Assembly (NCBI GenBank): GCA_021464245.1
Contig: JADCRB010000016.1
Location: 8,069,864-8,133,863 of the forward strand
Origin: Carallia brachiata
Lineage: Eukaryota > Streptophyta > Magnoliopsida > Malpighiales > Rhizophoraceae
Direction of reading: 5' to 3'
DNA length: 64,000 nt
Positions 11,755 through 29,680 of this stretch are shown here, piece after piece (position 1 is the first letter of the stretch; the number at the start of each line of letters is the position of its first letter). The notes beneath the pieces were generated by a model. The model ran no database searches and had not been told where the DNA came from. It worked only from the letters and a program-made list of their open reading frames with translations. The position numbers were made by a program, and so were the translations under genes.

Positions 11755-14700
11755 CTCGAATGAAATGACGGGAAACAAAATGGGCTAACTGGGATATGGC
11801 GACGGAGATTGTCTGTTTTGTTAGAGAAGGGACAAGAAGAGTGAGAGAGGCAAGGAGCAACAAGACAGGGCCTCAGATAATTTGGAGAAAATGAGATTCG
11901 TGCAAAAATGGCACGAGAATCTCGCGAAATGTGGCCAACGTGCCCACTTCCAATCCCTGGTTGCCTCATTGGCAAACTTTCTCTTTCTGTTCTCTCTAAC
12001 TTCTTTCTTTCCCTTTCTCTCTCTCCCTGTCACGTAATGTCCTTTGTATCTTTCCGTCATCTCGCATTTATTCTTGTGATTCCACTTCACTGGTCATTTG
12101 CCAACATGCATCCACTAGCCCCATTATGGAAAGGAAAGGACTTTCGATCAAGCGACGCCGAGGGACTGGAAAGATAATATTTTTATGTAAAACTTGACTG
12201 CTTCATTTTAAATAAAAATAAATTAATTATAAAATTTATTTAATAATATTTAATATTTTTTAATTATAATTATTTAATAATTTATATTATTTTATTTTTA
12301 TTTAAATATTGTCATTTAATATTTCCTTTTTGTATATTGTCAATAAATTTATTTCAGATCAATTTCAATAATACCTAAGGTCAAAAAATTTTATAAGTTC
12401 CTATAATTTTGTTTTTTTTTTTATTTTATAAATGCATGATGTGTAACACAATTAAATTTTAAATTTTATAGATAATAGTCTTATCGACAATATAAAAGAA
12501 AAAAAACACTCTATTTCTCTTCTTGACAGCCCTACCCACGTCAGTATACCATTTGCGTTATGGGAATTGGAAAAATGACCTTTCATTCAGAAACTCGAAT
12601 TATATGATTTTAAATCTTTGATTTTTCATTTAGTGAATACTGGGCAGGAGTGACCATAGTGGCAACTAGCGTGGTGCTTGTGGATAGTGCAATTTTTTTA
12701 AGGATGGACGCAAGGTCATAAATAACAACTCGCAGATAAGATTCAGGGTTCGCCTTTAGAAACAAAGCCATCCAAGTTAGTCAAATATGAAGAGATTTTG
12801 ATAATTGTATGGGATTAATAAATGAACGAGGAATAATTGGTGAGAACAATGGCACCAAGTCAACCTTTAATTAGCATGTTTGGCGTGTAAAATGACTAGT
12901 GAGGTATAGAAGTATCAATTTACAACTCATCTGCCAACTCCACCTTAACCCAAACAAGAAAATTAGGTCATTCTTTTAGAAAGAATAAAAGCAGAAAGAT
13001 GAGAAATTCAAAGATTTGATCCTTATTTGATTCTTAAGTCCTATGGATAAAAGATTTAATTTCTACCATTTCAATTGCTAATTTATTTTAAGACCACGTT
13101 ACAACTTTGAACTTTGAAGGCAAAATGACCCTCAACTTAAAAGCAATGATAGAATTGGAAAAGACACTGCATCGGATGCGGCATCCAGATGATGCATTGG
13201 GAACAACAAACAAAAAAATACACCGCCTCAAAAAAAAAACCTATTATAATAAACAGAAAAATATAGTGGTCAGTAAAATTTAGTAACAGTAAATAACTGT
13301 AATATATAATTTTTTTTATATTTATAAAAAAATATAATATATATCAGAGATAAATATATGATTTATGTAAATAGACAAAATTATGACATAATAGAATAAT
13401 TACAAAAAATTATACGATATGTTAAATAGAATTATAATAATTATTAAGAGCTAAAAAATTTTAATTTAAAAAATATATACTATATAGACATATATAGACA
13501 TGTCGTATTTGTATATTTCTCTTTAACATGCCGTACAATTTTTTTTATAAGTATAAACAAAATATCGTATTTAATTTGCTACTCTTTTTGCCACCCAATT
13601 TTGTAGCCACGTAGTAGGTACCCTATAATTAAAGTGTAATTTTGTTGATTTTTCTAGTTAAAAAAACTTTAAAGAAAATTTTTTTTAAAGCATCATATAA
13701 AATTTACAATATAAGATCTACAATTTTAATTTTAAAATAACACCATTTAATTTTAAGTTAAGTTTATAATTTTTTATTTTATATTTTTTCACTACAATAA
13801 TACCAAATTATTAATGAGTGGTTGCATTTTTTAGGCACCTATGCTTGAATCCGGACAGAGCATCCGGTGCCGTATCCTCACTCTAATAGAATTTCCCAAC
13901 CAAAATCGGGCAAGTTGGAAGCATACCAGTTGCGAGGGTCAGCCGTATGAAAGCATTGGAAAATCAGAAAATGCGAGGAGAAAAAAAAGGAAAAGATGAC
14001 GGGCAAGAGAAGATGGCAGGTTCCAAACTCAATTTCAACGGGAAATAGACGCGAGATAACCACCAAAAAAAAAAAAAAAATCAAGATCATAATTTAAAAG
14101 TATACCACGAAAACTGTAATCGTGTACAAATTATACACTAAGACTAGCAAGTACCACCGACGAGTACAAAATTTAGAACTAAACAACTACAGATGGGGGC
14201 AACCAATAATACCAAAATCAACTGCATTGTATTGCTGCCACTGCAAAAGATCAAAAGACAAACATATGAGGGAAAAAGTTATATTCATTGATTTGGTACT
14301 CGGCAAAAGATGGACAAAGTTGATTAGAAAAGGAAAAAATATGGGTATAAAACCAACATCCTAGAGATTTCTTATAAAATGGGCAACCATCTAACAAGAT
14401 GCAACTCTTTTATTGTTTGTCTCCAAATATATTACTAACGGGATTAAAAAAGAAACTCCACAAAAAAGAAGCAGACTCGGAAAAAGCATCAGTTTTCACT
14501 AATCTCTCATGATAATTTCTTCAGCAACCACGGTGCAAACAACTGAAGACACCATCACTCTGATATGAATACATCCACCTTTTCCTTTAAGAAGAGCATG
14601 TAAGGCTGCTTGACATTTGTAATCAGAAATGATGGGCCAAAAAATGAAGGAAAACAAAAAACGAAATCAGCAATGAAAATCAACAATATTCTCTGACCCA

Positions 14701-15088
14701 AATTAAGTACAAAAATGAACAACTATTGTTAAGACAACAAAAGGAACATTCAACCTAACAACACTATTACTCACACGGCCAGTGAAAGTACAAATTCGCC
14801 TTGTTCAGAGCACAAATGAAACATTCAACCAACGTAAATATTCACCAACAATTGTCAAAACAGATATTATGCCCAAATTGCAACTAAGATCAACCAAGAA
14901 GTGTCAAATGTCCAATAAAATGACAAATCAATAACAATCCGATACGAAAATGTAATGTCACCAACAATAAAACAACACAAGCACAGACATTGCCAGAACA
15001 TTCCTACAAAACAATTAAACAGCCATCAACTCCTAAGCAAATTTTTATTCATAAACAATTAATAAGAAAGAGGAGTTGAAGAATTACC
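11755..15088. other. Intergenic region, AT-rich, no recognised gene
   Basis: Begins with the promoter and 5' UTR of the uncoupling protein. From 12200 to 13850 the DNA is strongly AT-rich, with a short inverted repeat (12208-12223 against 12291-12307) that could be a decayed MITE. The stretch 14100-15060 holds only short, unconvincing frames; its last part is probably the eL33 3' UTR. Confidence 0.5.
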
Positions 15089-15763
15089 TTATATAGCACT
15101 GGGGTACATGAAGACCCTAACCCTAGCTCCCTATTCAAGCAAAAATGAGAAAATCAGTAAGAATCAAATTCATAAGAAAAAACCAAATGAACAACAAAAG
15201 CGGAGGCACGGAAATTGTTTATAGGCAATTACCATGGATCTTGGGGGAAGATTGGACTTGAACTTGGCACGAACAACGCCACTGTTACCGTGCGGCCGAG
15301 TGACCTTCCCCCAAATGCAACGATAATGAGTACCGTTCTTCTTCACCTTCGCCTTGTAGATATACGCCATGCGCTTGCCCGCGTACCATGCCACGTCCTC
15401 TTTGGTGTTCACTCCCTCGATCTGTATCAACGACGTGTTTGGATACTGGTTCGACTTGGATCTAATTGCCAAACACAAAGACAAAAATCAAATACGCAAA
15501 AATTATTAAAAAAAAAAAAAAACTAAAATCTCGAACAATTCAGTTCACTTAATCCAAGAAGAGAATAGAGGAGTGCGATTTCTTCTTACCTCTTGTATCC
15601 GAGAATAGTTCCTCGCACGTAGAGCCTATCAAGAACGAGAAAAGCGTCAAAATGAATGGAGATTTCGAGAAAGAGCGAGCCGTTCAGTTTCGCAAAGAAG
15701 AGTGAGACAGAGAGATTCATGTATTTCAGACCTGACGCGCTCTCCTTGGCGGCCCTTCACCAT
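15089..15763 (-). CDS. RPL35A: 60S ribosomal protein eL33 (L35a)
   Basis: Four minus-strand exons: 15763-15732, 15625-15590, 15461-15233 and 15130-15089. Together they give 339 nt and a 112-residue protein, the usual length. The protein begins [20 protein letters not shown] and contains [45 protein letters not shown] and the C-terminus [11 protein letters not shown], all diagnostic of eL33. It is a structural component of the cytosolic large ribosomal subunit. The start is the only ATG giving the canonical MVKGR. The promoter carries a telo-box and several TGGGCC/T site II motifs, the usual plant ribosomal protein gene signature. No defects are seen. Confidence 0.97.
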
Positions 15764-15817
15764 TATTGCCTTTGATCGGAGCTCTCCGTCTGTCTTCTGG
15801 GCTGCAGTGGTGGAACC

Positions 15818-15975
15818 AAACCCTAGTTGTTGATTTGGGTAGATATATAGTGCGGACAGTATTTCGTTGGTGGCGGTATTTGTGGGCCCAGTGGGTCTGT
15901 TCGCGATTTAATTATTGTTTTTATGGGCTTCCACTGGCCCAAACCATGAAACAATCCTAGAACAGTTCTTGGGCC
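15818..15975 (-). promoter_or_regulatory. eL33 promoter: telo-box and site II elements
   Basis: AAACCCTAG (telo-box) is at 15818-15826, about 55 bp upstream of the eL33 start codon. Site II-type motifs follow at 15883-15888 (TGGGCCCA, palindromic), 15924-15929, 15936-15941 and 15970-15975. Telo-box plus site II is the known combination that drives growth-linked expression of plant ribosomal protein genes. Confidence 0.75.
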
Positions 15976-18078
15976 AGTTCTTGTAACGGCCTTTTCATTA
16001 AAAATGCCAGAGCCTTCGAAAACCCAAAAAAAAAAAAAATCCCGGAATTGCTACTAACCATAAGATTTAGTGATAGATTTAGTAGAGCTCTTAATTTTAA
16101 ATATAGAGGTTGATACTTAGTTCTTATAAAAACAGAAAAAAAAAAAATGATTGTTCGGTCAACATGCATTGATGTACTTACGTCAGCTCTCTCTCTCTCT
16201 CTTTTTCCTTTCTTTAACTCATTAGTTTGGGTTGTAATTTGGAAGGTGGTAAGACGTCATTTTTAATTTGTTTCATTTATTGTTGGTGAGGAGTCTCGTA
16301 ATGGGATGTGGGCCTTGAGATAGATCAATTACATATAGGATGAACAGGCGGCTAGGACTCAAATAAGATTTTTAGCATCTGCACTCCCGGATCAAGAAAC
16401 ATGAAAAGGAGAAGAACTAGGAGTTTTAGACGTTAATTTTTTTTCAGTGTTCGAGCAATTTACGGGACCATACAGATTTAAAAAATGGAAGTAGGACCTT
16501 TAATGATGGAATTTGGGAATCGAGTTTAATCCGTGAAGTAGGATCCCACGTTAAACTCTTGTTTGTAGTTCACCACCAATCGAACTTCTACTTTGTGGTT
16601 TGCGGCAAACTATTCCGCCACTTTGGACGTCGATCTATGACTGTTATACAACCTACAAACTTGTGAGGAATGGGACCAAACCATCTATGCAACTTGATAG
16701 ATGATAAGGTATTCGGTTAGTTTAAAGAATATAAAAATATGCGTGTTTCACACGGTATTAAGAGTTTGAATCTCTGTCATCTCCTCACCCTTTTCTCATC
16801 TCACCTTTCTCTCCGTTTAGAGCTTAAGACTTTTTCTTCTAGATAATAAAAAAAGAAAAAAAGAGACTTAATAGATTGCAAAGCATTCGATTATTTCGAG
16901 TTGCATGAAATATGTGTGTTATATGCGGAGGTGAGATTCAAACCTCCGCTTTCCCCTTACCTCCCCCTTCTCTTAGAAACGAGACACTCTTATAGATGAA
17001 AAAAAAAAAAAAGAAAGAAAAACTTAATAAATCATGTTGAACTCAATAATTTATTGGTTGCATTTATTAAGTATTAAACTGAGATTTTATCCCTAGAGAA
17101 TGAAATTGAGTTGTTCTTACTTGCAAAGTATTAGTACTTTTCTAGGCATCATCTTATACATCATCATAATTGAAAAAAACACTTAGACTTTTGATTAAAA
17201 AAAAACTAAAATAACAAAATAAAATAAAATAAGTCGGCCCTTAATTTTCGCGGAGATGATTGATGAATTGAATTTCCAAGAATGACTGGGTAATATTATC
17301 TAATGTGGTCCATCGAATCTTCTCTCGACGGTTGCCGTTAGGGCGGTTAGGCAAGCCCCCACGACGTAGGAATAATTCCCCCCTTCTTTTTTCTTTTTTT
17401 TTAACAGAAAAAGTTCCCCTCTTGTTGTCGCCTCTCACCTAAGGTCCGGCTTGCAGCATGGCAAAGAAATTTCCAGCCGTTGACGAAATACGACGTGTTG
17501 ATGCCACGTAGGCATTTGAATGTTGCTGATCGGGGGCCCAGTTACTTCGGCCCAAATCCTTTTTTCATATTTTCACATAATCACAGACACCTGTCAAGTT
17601 TCAATTACTCCCTTCGGATGGCCAATGCGTGTGGGACCACCCTGAGTCCTTTGAGTTGGTCATAATTAAGCGCAACTAGTTCATTGGTATAATTTTGTTT
17701 TCATTTTTATCGTTTGTTTCGATGGCGAGAGATTAGTGAAAAAGTAAATAATGAAAAAGAAAATTATGAAAATAAAATTATTAAAAAAAAAAATAAAATA
17801 TGATTTTATATTTGAATTGTATAAAAAATTTGTAAAAAAAATGTATTAATAAAATTATTAAAATATCTTTGTAAATTAATGAATAGTAAAAAAAAAGCAT
17901 TTTCATTCGTTTTCTTTTTTCGCAGAGAAAACAAACAGACGCTTACTGGCGCTTAATAACAATTGGTCCCTTGATTGGATTGACATTTAAAATTGATAAT
18001 TTTATTATCTAATAAGTCTAATGCTATTTAATATGTACCCAAAAAAAGTCTAATGTTAATTAATTTATTTTTGAGCTC

Positions 18079-18457
18079 ATCTGGCAATGAAAATTTTTGG
18101 TACGAGAGATTTCACAAATTTCGTGGATTTAGTGAATTTCCTCATTTGGTTAGCACAGTTATATGACATTCGGATATTTGAATTTGAAATTCCTCTAGAA
18201 TTAGGATTGCGATCCCATGGGGTTGTGACTTGCGAGCATTTTCTAAGGGGGTGTTTGGGTTAGTTTTTGAAGGGGTGCATTTGCGTTTCATCTGACAATG
18301 AAAATTTTTGGTACGAGAGATTTCACAAATTTCGTGGATTTAGTGAATTTCCTCATTTGGTTAGCACAGTTATATGACATTCGGATATTTGAATTTGAAA
18401 TTCCTCTAGAATTAGGATTGCGATCCCATGGGGTTGTGACTTGTGAGCATTTTCTAA
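18079..18457 (+). repeat. Direct duplication of about 168 bp
   Basis: The segment 18079-18246 is repeated at 18290-18457 with about two mismatches (offset 211). A 43-bp spacer containing GGGGGTGTTTGGGTTAG separates them. The near-identity indicates a recent local duplication. No coding content. Confidence 0.9.
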
Positions 18458-20095
18458 ATCCCTCTTGAATCTAGATGGAATTTTAACAACTGCGACTTTC
18501 CAATATCATCCCTTTTCTTTTGAAAACAAAGTTTTTGCATTAAGAGGTAGATCGGAAATTTCACGAAAATGAAAAGAGACGGAAATGTCTAACCACGCAA
18601 GGGAATTTCCAAATTTTCATAATTTGGGCAAGGAAATTTTCTTTTCAAATTATTTGTAGATTTGTAATATATAAAGCTTTACAAATTTTCGAATTTCAAA
18701 GTCCTCGCATAAACGACTCCTTGATGATTGTAAGTGCTAATTTTTAACTGGGTATCAAGTAATTGTCCAGCGTTTAGCCAATTGGGCAAGAGAAGCCTGA
18801 AAATATCCGATGTGGAAAGTAGATCTTGCAATTTGTGGAGAGGACTTGCTTTTGCAGCTTACTACAATGTGACGAAGGTATGCATTTTTTTTAATGTTAA
18901 ATTTTTGTATTTTTTACATATAAAACTTAAATTTTTTGAGATTTTATTTAAATTATAAATTTTTTAATTTTTTAGTAAATCAATTCATCTGTTGATTAAA
19001 AGTAGTTAATCTGTTAAAAATTAATTTTGACCATATAAAAATTATTTGAAAAAAATTAAATATTTTTTCATCAAAAAATACATATGTATTTAATATATAT
19101 ATTTGTTGAAAATACTTAAAATGCATATTTATTGATGAAAAAAGTATTTAATTCGTGTATTTGATATTTTTTAAATAATTTTGATTATGTAAAACTCATT
19201 TATTAACGAATTGATCATGTTTCATAAATGAATTGATTGATTTGACAAAAAAATAAAATAAAATTTAAAATTTAAATAAAATTTCAAAAAATTTTAAAAT
19301 TTATATATATAAAAATTATAAAAATTGAAGACTAAAATCAGGTTTATCTCCTATGTCACGTCACAATGCCAACGATAAACCAACAACAGGGCAACAATTT
19401 CTCAACGGATTTAACATCTGGCTGTATATGGAACGGATTGTGATGTTATTAGACAAAGTCATTCACGCCGCGTGCTCTTTTCTGTCGACGACATTAATGA
19501 TCTAATTCAACAGACAACAAAAAATTATAAAATCTAAACTGCAAATTTAATTAAAATCTGTTATATAACCTTTTCGTCGCTTTTCTGTTCTGTTGTGTAC
19601 TAAATAAAATATCATGCTCAATTATTTTAAATTTTTTCTACCTAAATATTTTGAAGTCAAAATTTAGTTTAGTTCAATGTATTTTTCAAAGAAAAATACT
19701 AAAATTCCGGCCATATTCCTCGTATATACCGTCCCTTATGTTTTGCTGGCCAAAATGCGGAAGACAAAGACTTGTATTTTGCTTTGTAGGATTGATTTCC
19801 CCAGTGGCAAACTGATTTATTCGTATGAGACACGCCAAAAAATGGTTAGCAGCCTAGCAGGACATCAAACTTCTTCGACATTCGAGCAACTTTACTCGTT
19901 GATTTTATGGTTAGAAAAAAAAAATAATAATAAGTGGTTTACTTTTTATTAAAGTACATTTAAATTACATAAATTATTAAATAATATTAAATAATACGCT
20001 CGTCCATTTATTACACCACAAAGAGCGAGCAAGAGGGGTGATCTTTCATTATTGCTCCCAATTTTCGGTTAGTACAGCACTTTAATAAGAAAAAA

Positions 20096-20255
20096 AATTC
20101 ATAAATAAAAAATTTTGATATAGAATAATGATATGAATTTATTATTTAAATTTTAATTATTGATTGAAAGATAAATTTAATATAGTTAATAATTTAAATT
20201 TAAATAATAAATTAATATTATTATTTTATATATAATTTTTGTATTTATATAATAA
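20096..20255. mobile_element. Palindromic MITE-like element
   Basis: An arm at about 20108-20158 is matched by the reverse complement of about 20191-20240, with roughly 43 of 50 positions identical. Weaker complementarity extends outward on both sides. The loop is about 32 bp. Long arms, small size and AT-richness fit a foldback or Stowaway-type MITE. No clear target duplication was identified. Confidence 0.6.
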
Positions 20256-21289
20256 AACTTCTCTTGTCCTGCTTAAATAACTCACGGCCGAAGCGTTTAT
20301 GCCGCATCAGTCATCACTGCCATTGATCGCACTTTTAAAAGGATCATGATTGGATACACGGCAACGGCATCAACGAATGGCACAGATTACTAACGCCCCT
20401 CTGCTGCATTGGGAAAAAATGAAAGGGATGAATCCAACGGCTAGAAATTGAGGAGGCGCAGTGGTCGTCAACTCTTTCGCAACGATGCAATCACCTCCCC
20501 ACCCCCACCCCCACAGGAAGTTGGGTGAAAAAGACTGAAGGAGTCCCCCAGAGAATACTGCCACGTGTTCATGTACAAGCAGCTGTCAGCTAGCGGAAAG
20601 AGATATGTCAGAGGTACGGTGCTTCTTTTTTGGGAAGTGGGAACCATGCCAAAGTTGGTCAATAGCGAGACGAAAGAGTAATTTATTAAGGGCATCATTA
20701 CGGTATCAAGGGGATTGATATACGATATTTTATCTTAATATAATAATATTTTTTATTAAATATTTATTTTTATAATAAAAAATAATAAAATAAATTTATT
20801 TTTTAGTATAAAAATAAAAGTGTAATTAAACAAATAAAAATGTAATTATATTCGATAAATTTTTAAACATAAATCAGCTCTAATTTTTTTTTATTTATTA
20901 AAAGGAAAACAAAAAGTGAAATTTATTGTACCCAAATAGACAGGCAACACTTTATGTTATATATACAATATTTATGTTACATGAATGATATAGTAAAATA
21001 TATATTAAAAATAGTACAAATAACATAAATTTTTTATATATTGTATTACGATTCTCTATGTACTTGATGAAAAAATTATTCTTTATGTAATAAAATTTTT
21101 TTTATTTATCATGTAAATTATTTGCGTTCAAAATTAGAGTGCAAATGATGTGGTCAAGCTAAAAAAAAAAAAAGAAAAATGAAAAGAAAAAGAACATCAA
21201 GGAACTTTCCACTGCGCATCTCCTGGCCGATGCCCATGCATGAATCGGCGCCGCGGTGGAGAAAAAGACAGATTTCAATATTTCGTTAT

Positions 21290-21329
21290 TGCCGTTATTG
21301 ACAAAAAAAAAAAAAAAATGCCGTTATTG
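21290..21329 (+). repeat. Poly(A) micro-insertion with perfect 11-bp target duplication
   Basis: TGCCGTTATTG occurs at 21290-21300 and again at 21319-21329. The 18 bases between are ACA followed by an A-run. Confidence 0.65.
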
Positions 21330-24007
21330 CCCTTTCAGATTTACTCGTCTTTCAAATTTCAACTCGGCTTTGGATTTTCGGTGCCTTTTAGCTTATCGTA
21401 AGATGGTTCTGAAACTGTAAAATTTGTATTTATAACGTATTGCACGTTTGATACGAGAGATGAGGTGAACGCTCCAAAAAATTTTCGTTTTTCCTTTTCG
21501 GTTTAGACAAAAATAACCTCACTAATAAATTTTCGAAAATAAACCATACAATTAATATGTATGCAGCCATATAAAATGTTATATATTAATTGTATACATA
21601 GAATCCACTGTTATAGAATACAATATAGAGCCCATGTTTTCCTGTGAAAAAATGTTACCCCATATATATTTATAAAATTGGTTTATACTTGTTGACAAAA
21701 ATAAAAAGGTTTCTACGTACGGTTTTTTTTCCTCACTCGCAATAATTCATAGAGCCAAGAATCTTTTTTTTTTGGGTGCTATTATCTTTATTAAATGAAT
21801 TAATTACACATTTATTTTTGAACAAATATATAAACTAATTATCAAAAGATGACTGGTGGATATTAAGATTTTAGTTGCGTTATTCATGCGTCAAAATCAC
21901 CTGTGATATATATGTAGAGTAACTCGTTACAACATTTCTCTCTTGCGCATCTCAACGGAGGGCTAATAATAAATAAATGCAAAATAGGAAGTAATCTTTT
22001 TAGTAGATGCCCCTCAAAATCCCATCGGAGACGCCTCTGAACAAGAAAATCATTGTAGGGAACAAATCTGCCCGCACCTGGAATAGCTCGTAAAACCTTT
22101 TTGTTTGGATTCCGCAGAGTCATTTCAATTTCAGAAAAATTATGTGGCAATATATTTTTTAAGCAATTGATTTTGATTGAAATTCGAATTCAAATTTTTT
22201 AGTCCTAAAAATGACTCTAGTAATTAAATTATAATTCATTGGGCTATGTAGCTATATTTGGAAAGCAATACCGTAATAACAAAATAATGTAAATCAATCA
22301 CGTTTCTCTTATTCCTATAAATAAATAAAACTGAAACTAAGAATTACTATATTGATGCTCTTGTTGTTCTCATGGTGCTTTCAATGTGCTGCTAGTGATG
22401 CTCTTTCCTTTTTCATGTAATGGTTGGTAGAGCATAAATGGCCAAGTGACAATTACTATTACAAAATGACTTGGAACAATATCGAGAAAACATAAATGCA
22501 GTTAGTATGGTTTTCAATGCACATTAATTCTGCAGTTTAAAGGTACCAAGGGATCTTTCAATTTTGAGGAAGTCTTCTATTATGTCCATTGCACATTTCT
22601 GTAGAGTCTCTGTTTCCTCCCATTTTCTACGTAGAGAGACATCATTAAATAGTAACACTTAAAAAGTAATATAATAGCATCAATTTCATTAATTTGTAGA
22701 ACTAAGTAAAATGTGATTAATCCATATTTTTTGTTGTTACCACCTTACTTCCTAATCTTGCTATTTAGTTTTCTTTGCTTAATATTACCAACAATATTTT
22801 TTGGTATCAAATTTCAAGTTGCCATTTTTATCTTTTATGACGTTCGCGCATCACGAAATAGTATATCCATTAAATTAGAACCCATAATTTTTTTTCCAGT
22901 TCACATCACTATACAAATCAATGGTAGTTGAAGAAAATTGATTTAGATCACTCACATTTTGTTGGACAGATACATGAAAGAATTAATAACCTATGATGAT
23001 GATGCTATTTTCCATAATTATGATTCACCGTTACCGAACTTGGTTACGCGATTGATATGTTTACAGACACCATCGTAACGCCTAAATAAACAATAGCTAT
23101 GTATAATCCTTTTATACAAATTATCGCAAAAAATGGCTCCGCAATATTCAAAATAGAAACCGACATTTATAATTGGTTCAAGAGAAAGAGAAGAACACAC
23201 AATGGCCTTTTCCTCAACACTTGTTTATGAGATAAAGTTGTTTTTTTTTTGGATAGTAATCATAACCGGCCAACACTAATCGAGTTACTACTAACGGAAA
23301 CATAAATCAATGCATTCCGACTTTTTTTTGGATAACTTAACGAGAGAAACACATTTGCGAGGTGATTTAAATTGATTCAATTTGTAACTTGATTGATTTA
23401 AAATTCAGATTTAAATTTTAAATAATTTAAAATAACTAAAACCCAAATGATGCAATAGCTAATTAATATGAAATTTGATAAACTTCTAATTCTAAAAAAC
23501 TTGAAATCTAAATCATTCCAGATTCAATACACTCAAAATCTAATCAATTGATAACCTCGAAGTTCATAAAATTTGAATTATCCAACAGAATCCGACTCGT
23601 TTCTAACATTGCTTGCACGATTGCGTCTAAAAGCCACAACGTGGGGCCAAATCGGTCATTTATACCGTAAATCTTTGCAATTATTGGAATTCCTATTCCC
23701 AGACGACACGAAGAACATAAAATGATGTAGAAAGAAAAGGAAAAACAAAAGTCCAAATAGCTACGTCAAAGTAAGGTGTAGAGCTGTTGTATACTTGTAT
23801 TATAATTAATTTTTTTTGTAATTAGACTTTTTTTTTAACAAAAAAAAATAAATAAATAAATATTTTTATTTTTTTACCAAAAAATATCTGACTACAAAAA
23901 AAAAAATTATTTATTATAATGGGTTGATTTTGTGATTATGTGTCTTAAAAAAAATTAAAAGCCTTCAAAAATCAAAGCGAAGGAGGCCCGTCAAACATTC
24001 TCAAGAT

Positions 24008-24041
<34 letters not shown>

Positions 24042-24046
24042 GGGGC
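24008..24046. repeat. GA microsatellite followed by a G-run
   Basis: About eleven GA units followed by about 15 consecutive G, roughly 320 bp upstream of the O-fucosyltransferase-like start codon. It is probably length-polymorphic. The G-run is also a likely place for sequencing error. Confidence 0.9.
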
Positions 24047-24369
24047 ACAGAAAGCATTGTTTTTTGGTCGAACAAAAAGCGTTTTTTTGTTTTGAGAGAT
24101 AAAAGGGTGCCAATTGCCAAAATGAGAAAGGAGAATTCACGCCTCTGCTGCCCCCTTGTAATGCGGAGGCCTCCCCTCCCCCGTCCCTCTCCCGCTCTTC
24201 GCCGGCGACGTCACACAAAAAATTAAAAATTAATAAAAACACAAGCAAAACTCTCTTTTAAGGAAAAATTACCGGCGACGGCGCATTTCTCTCTCTTTTT
24301 TTTTTTCCCTTCCGTACACTCGATTTCCTTCTCCGTAACGGATTCCCTTTCCGTCGGTGTTTTATCCCG

Positions 24370-28554
<4,185 letters not shown>

Positions 28555-29680
28555 GATTTAGTTCGACCATGTGAATAATGATGTACATTACAGATGCCCA
28601 TCTGCAGGCATGGTGGCTGATGTGGGTGCCCACGTGGAACCGCTTTCGTCAGGAGGGATGTTGTGGGAGCTGATAGCACGGTGGAAGTCATGAGGTTTAT
28701 CTAGTGAAATGAAAACAGGTTTCAATTTTGTTGTTGAGATATAGGACCAAACCCAGCAACACAAGGAAAGCGGATGAGCTCCCATTTATAGGAAAATCAG
28801 GTTAGTATCAGAGGTAAACAGAGATTTATTCATTGTTTCAGACAACAAAAAGAAGATTTCTCATTGTTTTCCCCTGAAGTTGGTTTTCAAACAATTATGG
28901 CCAATTTGCAGCTCAGCACAAATTGAATGTAATACCTGGACATAGTTAATGAAAGCAAACGTTTTGTCGTTTTGATATGTTCACAGACATCTGTTTTGTA
29001 TCATTTTTACCCATTCACCATACTGGTATGAAACACGTGCTGCAGCAAGAGACATTATCGATACGTTTGGGGCAATCTTTGCAAGATCCAGTTGAGGAAA
29101 TGGGACTAGATATTCCCTACAAAAAAGAAAAAAAAAAAGGAAAGAATATTGAACTGTCAGATGGATTCAATAACAACAGCTACAAGATATCCATTAACAT
29201 CAAAAACAAAGGAATCCATTTTCCTCATGGGCTGAACTCTGTATGTTCATGTTGAGGACCTCTAATGAACCTGAAGATCATACAAGATGGAGATCGATGG
29301 AGGGGCAAAACAGATGTGCTCTAGCGTTAAAATAAAACGACATCTCAGGACAATAGGACCTCTAACAATGCACTTTGATTGCAAGAAGAATACGCATAAT
29401 GCAATGTTGCATCCTGTCTTGCTACTTGCTTATGGTATAGTGTCTCATAATTCAGTATACCTAGAGATCCAACAAGCCTGAATCATTATTGTTCATCAGC
29501 TCACATTTCATTAAGTCTACTATTGATTGCAGTTCTTGCTCTCCTTGTCTTTCTTGGTGGATACATGTAGCCGTTCTCAATTAAATTTGGGATTATGGCT
29601 TTGTTGTTGTTATATCCTTGGTGGATAGGGCCAGCCATGGAAGCAAAAAAACATGGATAGCTTTGAATTTTGAGTACAAA
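28555..29680. other. Region between convergent genes, no recognised gene
   Basis: Probable 3' UTRs of the O-fucosyltransferase-like gene (left) and FLN1 (right). Short frames on the plus strand near 28977-29481 have no recognisable content. Confidence 0.5.

Larger units (their letters stand above)
15980..24000. other. Gene-poor 8-kb region
   Basis: No coding region is recognised. It holds a CT microsatellite near 16188, two opposite-facing GTTTGAATCTC-type motifs (about 16768 and 16935), a 168-bp duplication, a palindromic MITE and a poly(A) micro-insertion. A G-box-like CCACGTGT lies near 20571. The short frame at 21884-22150 (minus) is not recognisable. Confidence 0.5.

Noticed and set aside
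14510..14700. Possible C/D snoRNA near the eL33 gene
   Set aside because: Box-like motifs are present but no terminal stem joins them.
15215..15526. 103-residue plus-strand frame
   Set aside because: Antisense shadow of the eL33 exon 3, whose four exons join to a full-length ribosomal protein.
16675..17015. Possible SINE with tRNA-like B boxes (GTTTGAATCTC in opposite orientations)
   Set aside because: The motifs deviate from the B-box consensus, no A box at the right spacing and no target duplication were found.
17690..17945. Possible MITE bounded by GTTTGTTT in inverted orientation
   Set aside because: The inverted match is only about 8 bases and could be chance in AT-rich DNA.
21884..22150. 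88-residue minus-strand frame with RNPNKKVLRAIPGAGRFVPYN
   Set aside because: Looks somewhat protein-like but I could not place it in any family, and it has no neighbours or splice signals to support a gene.
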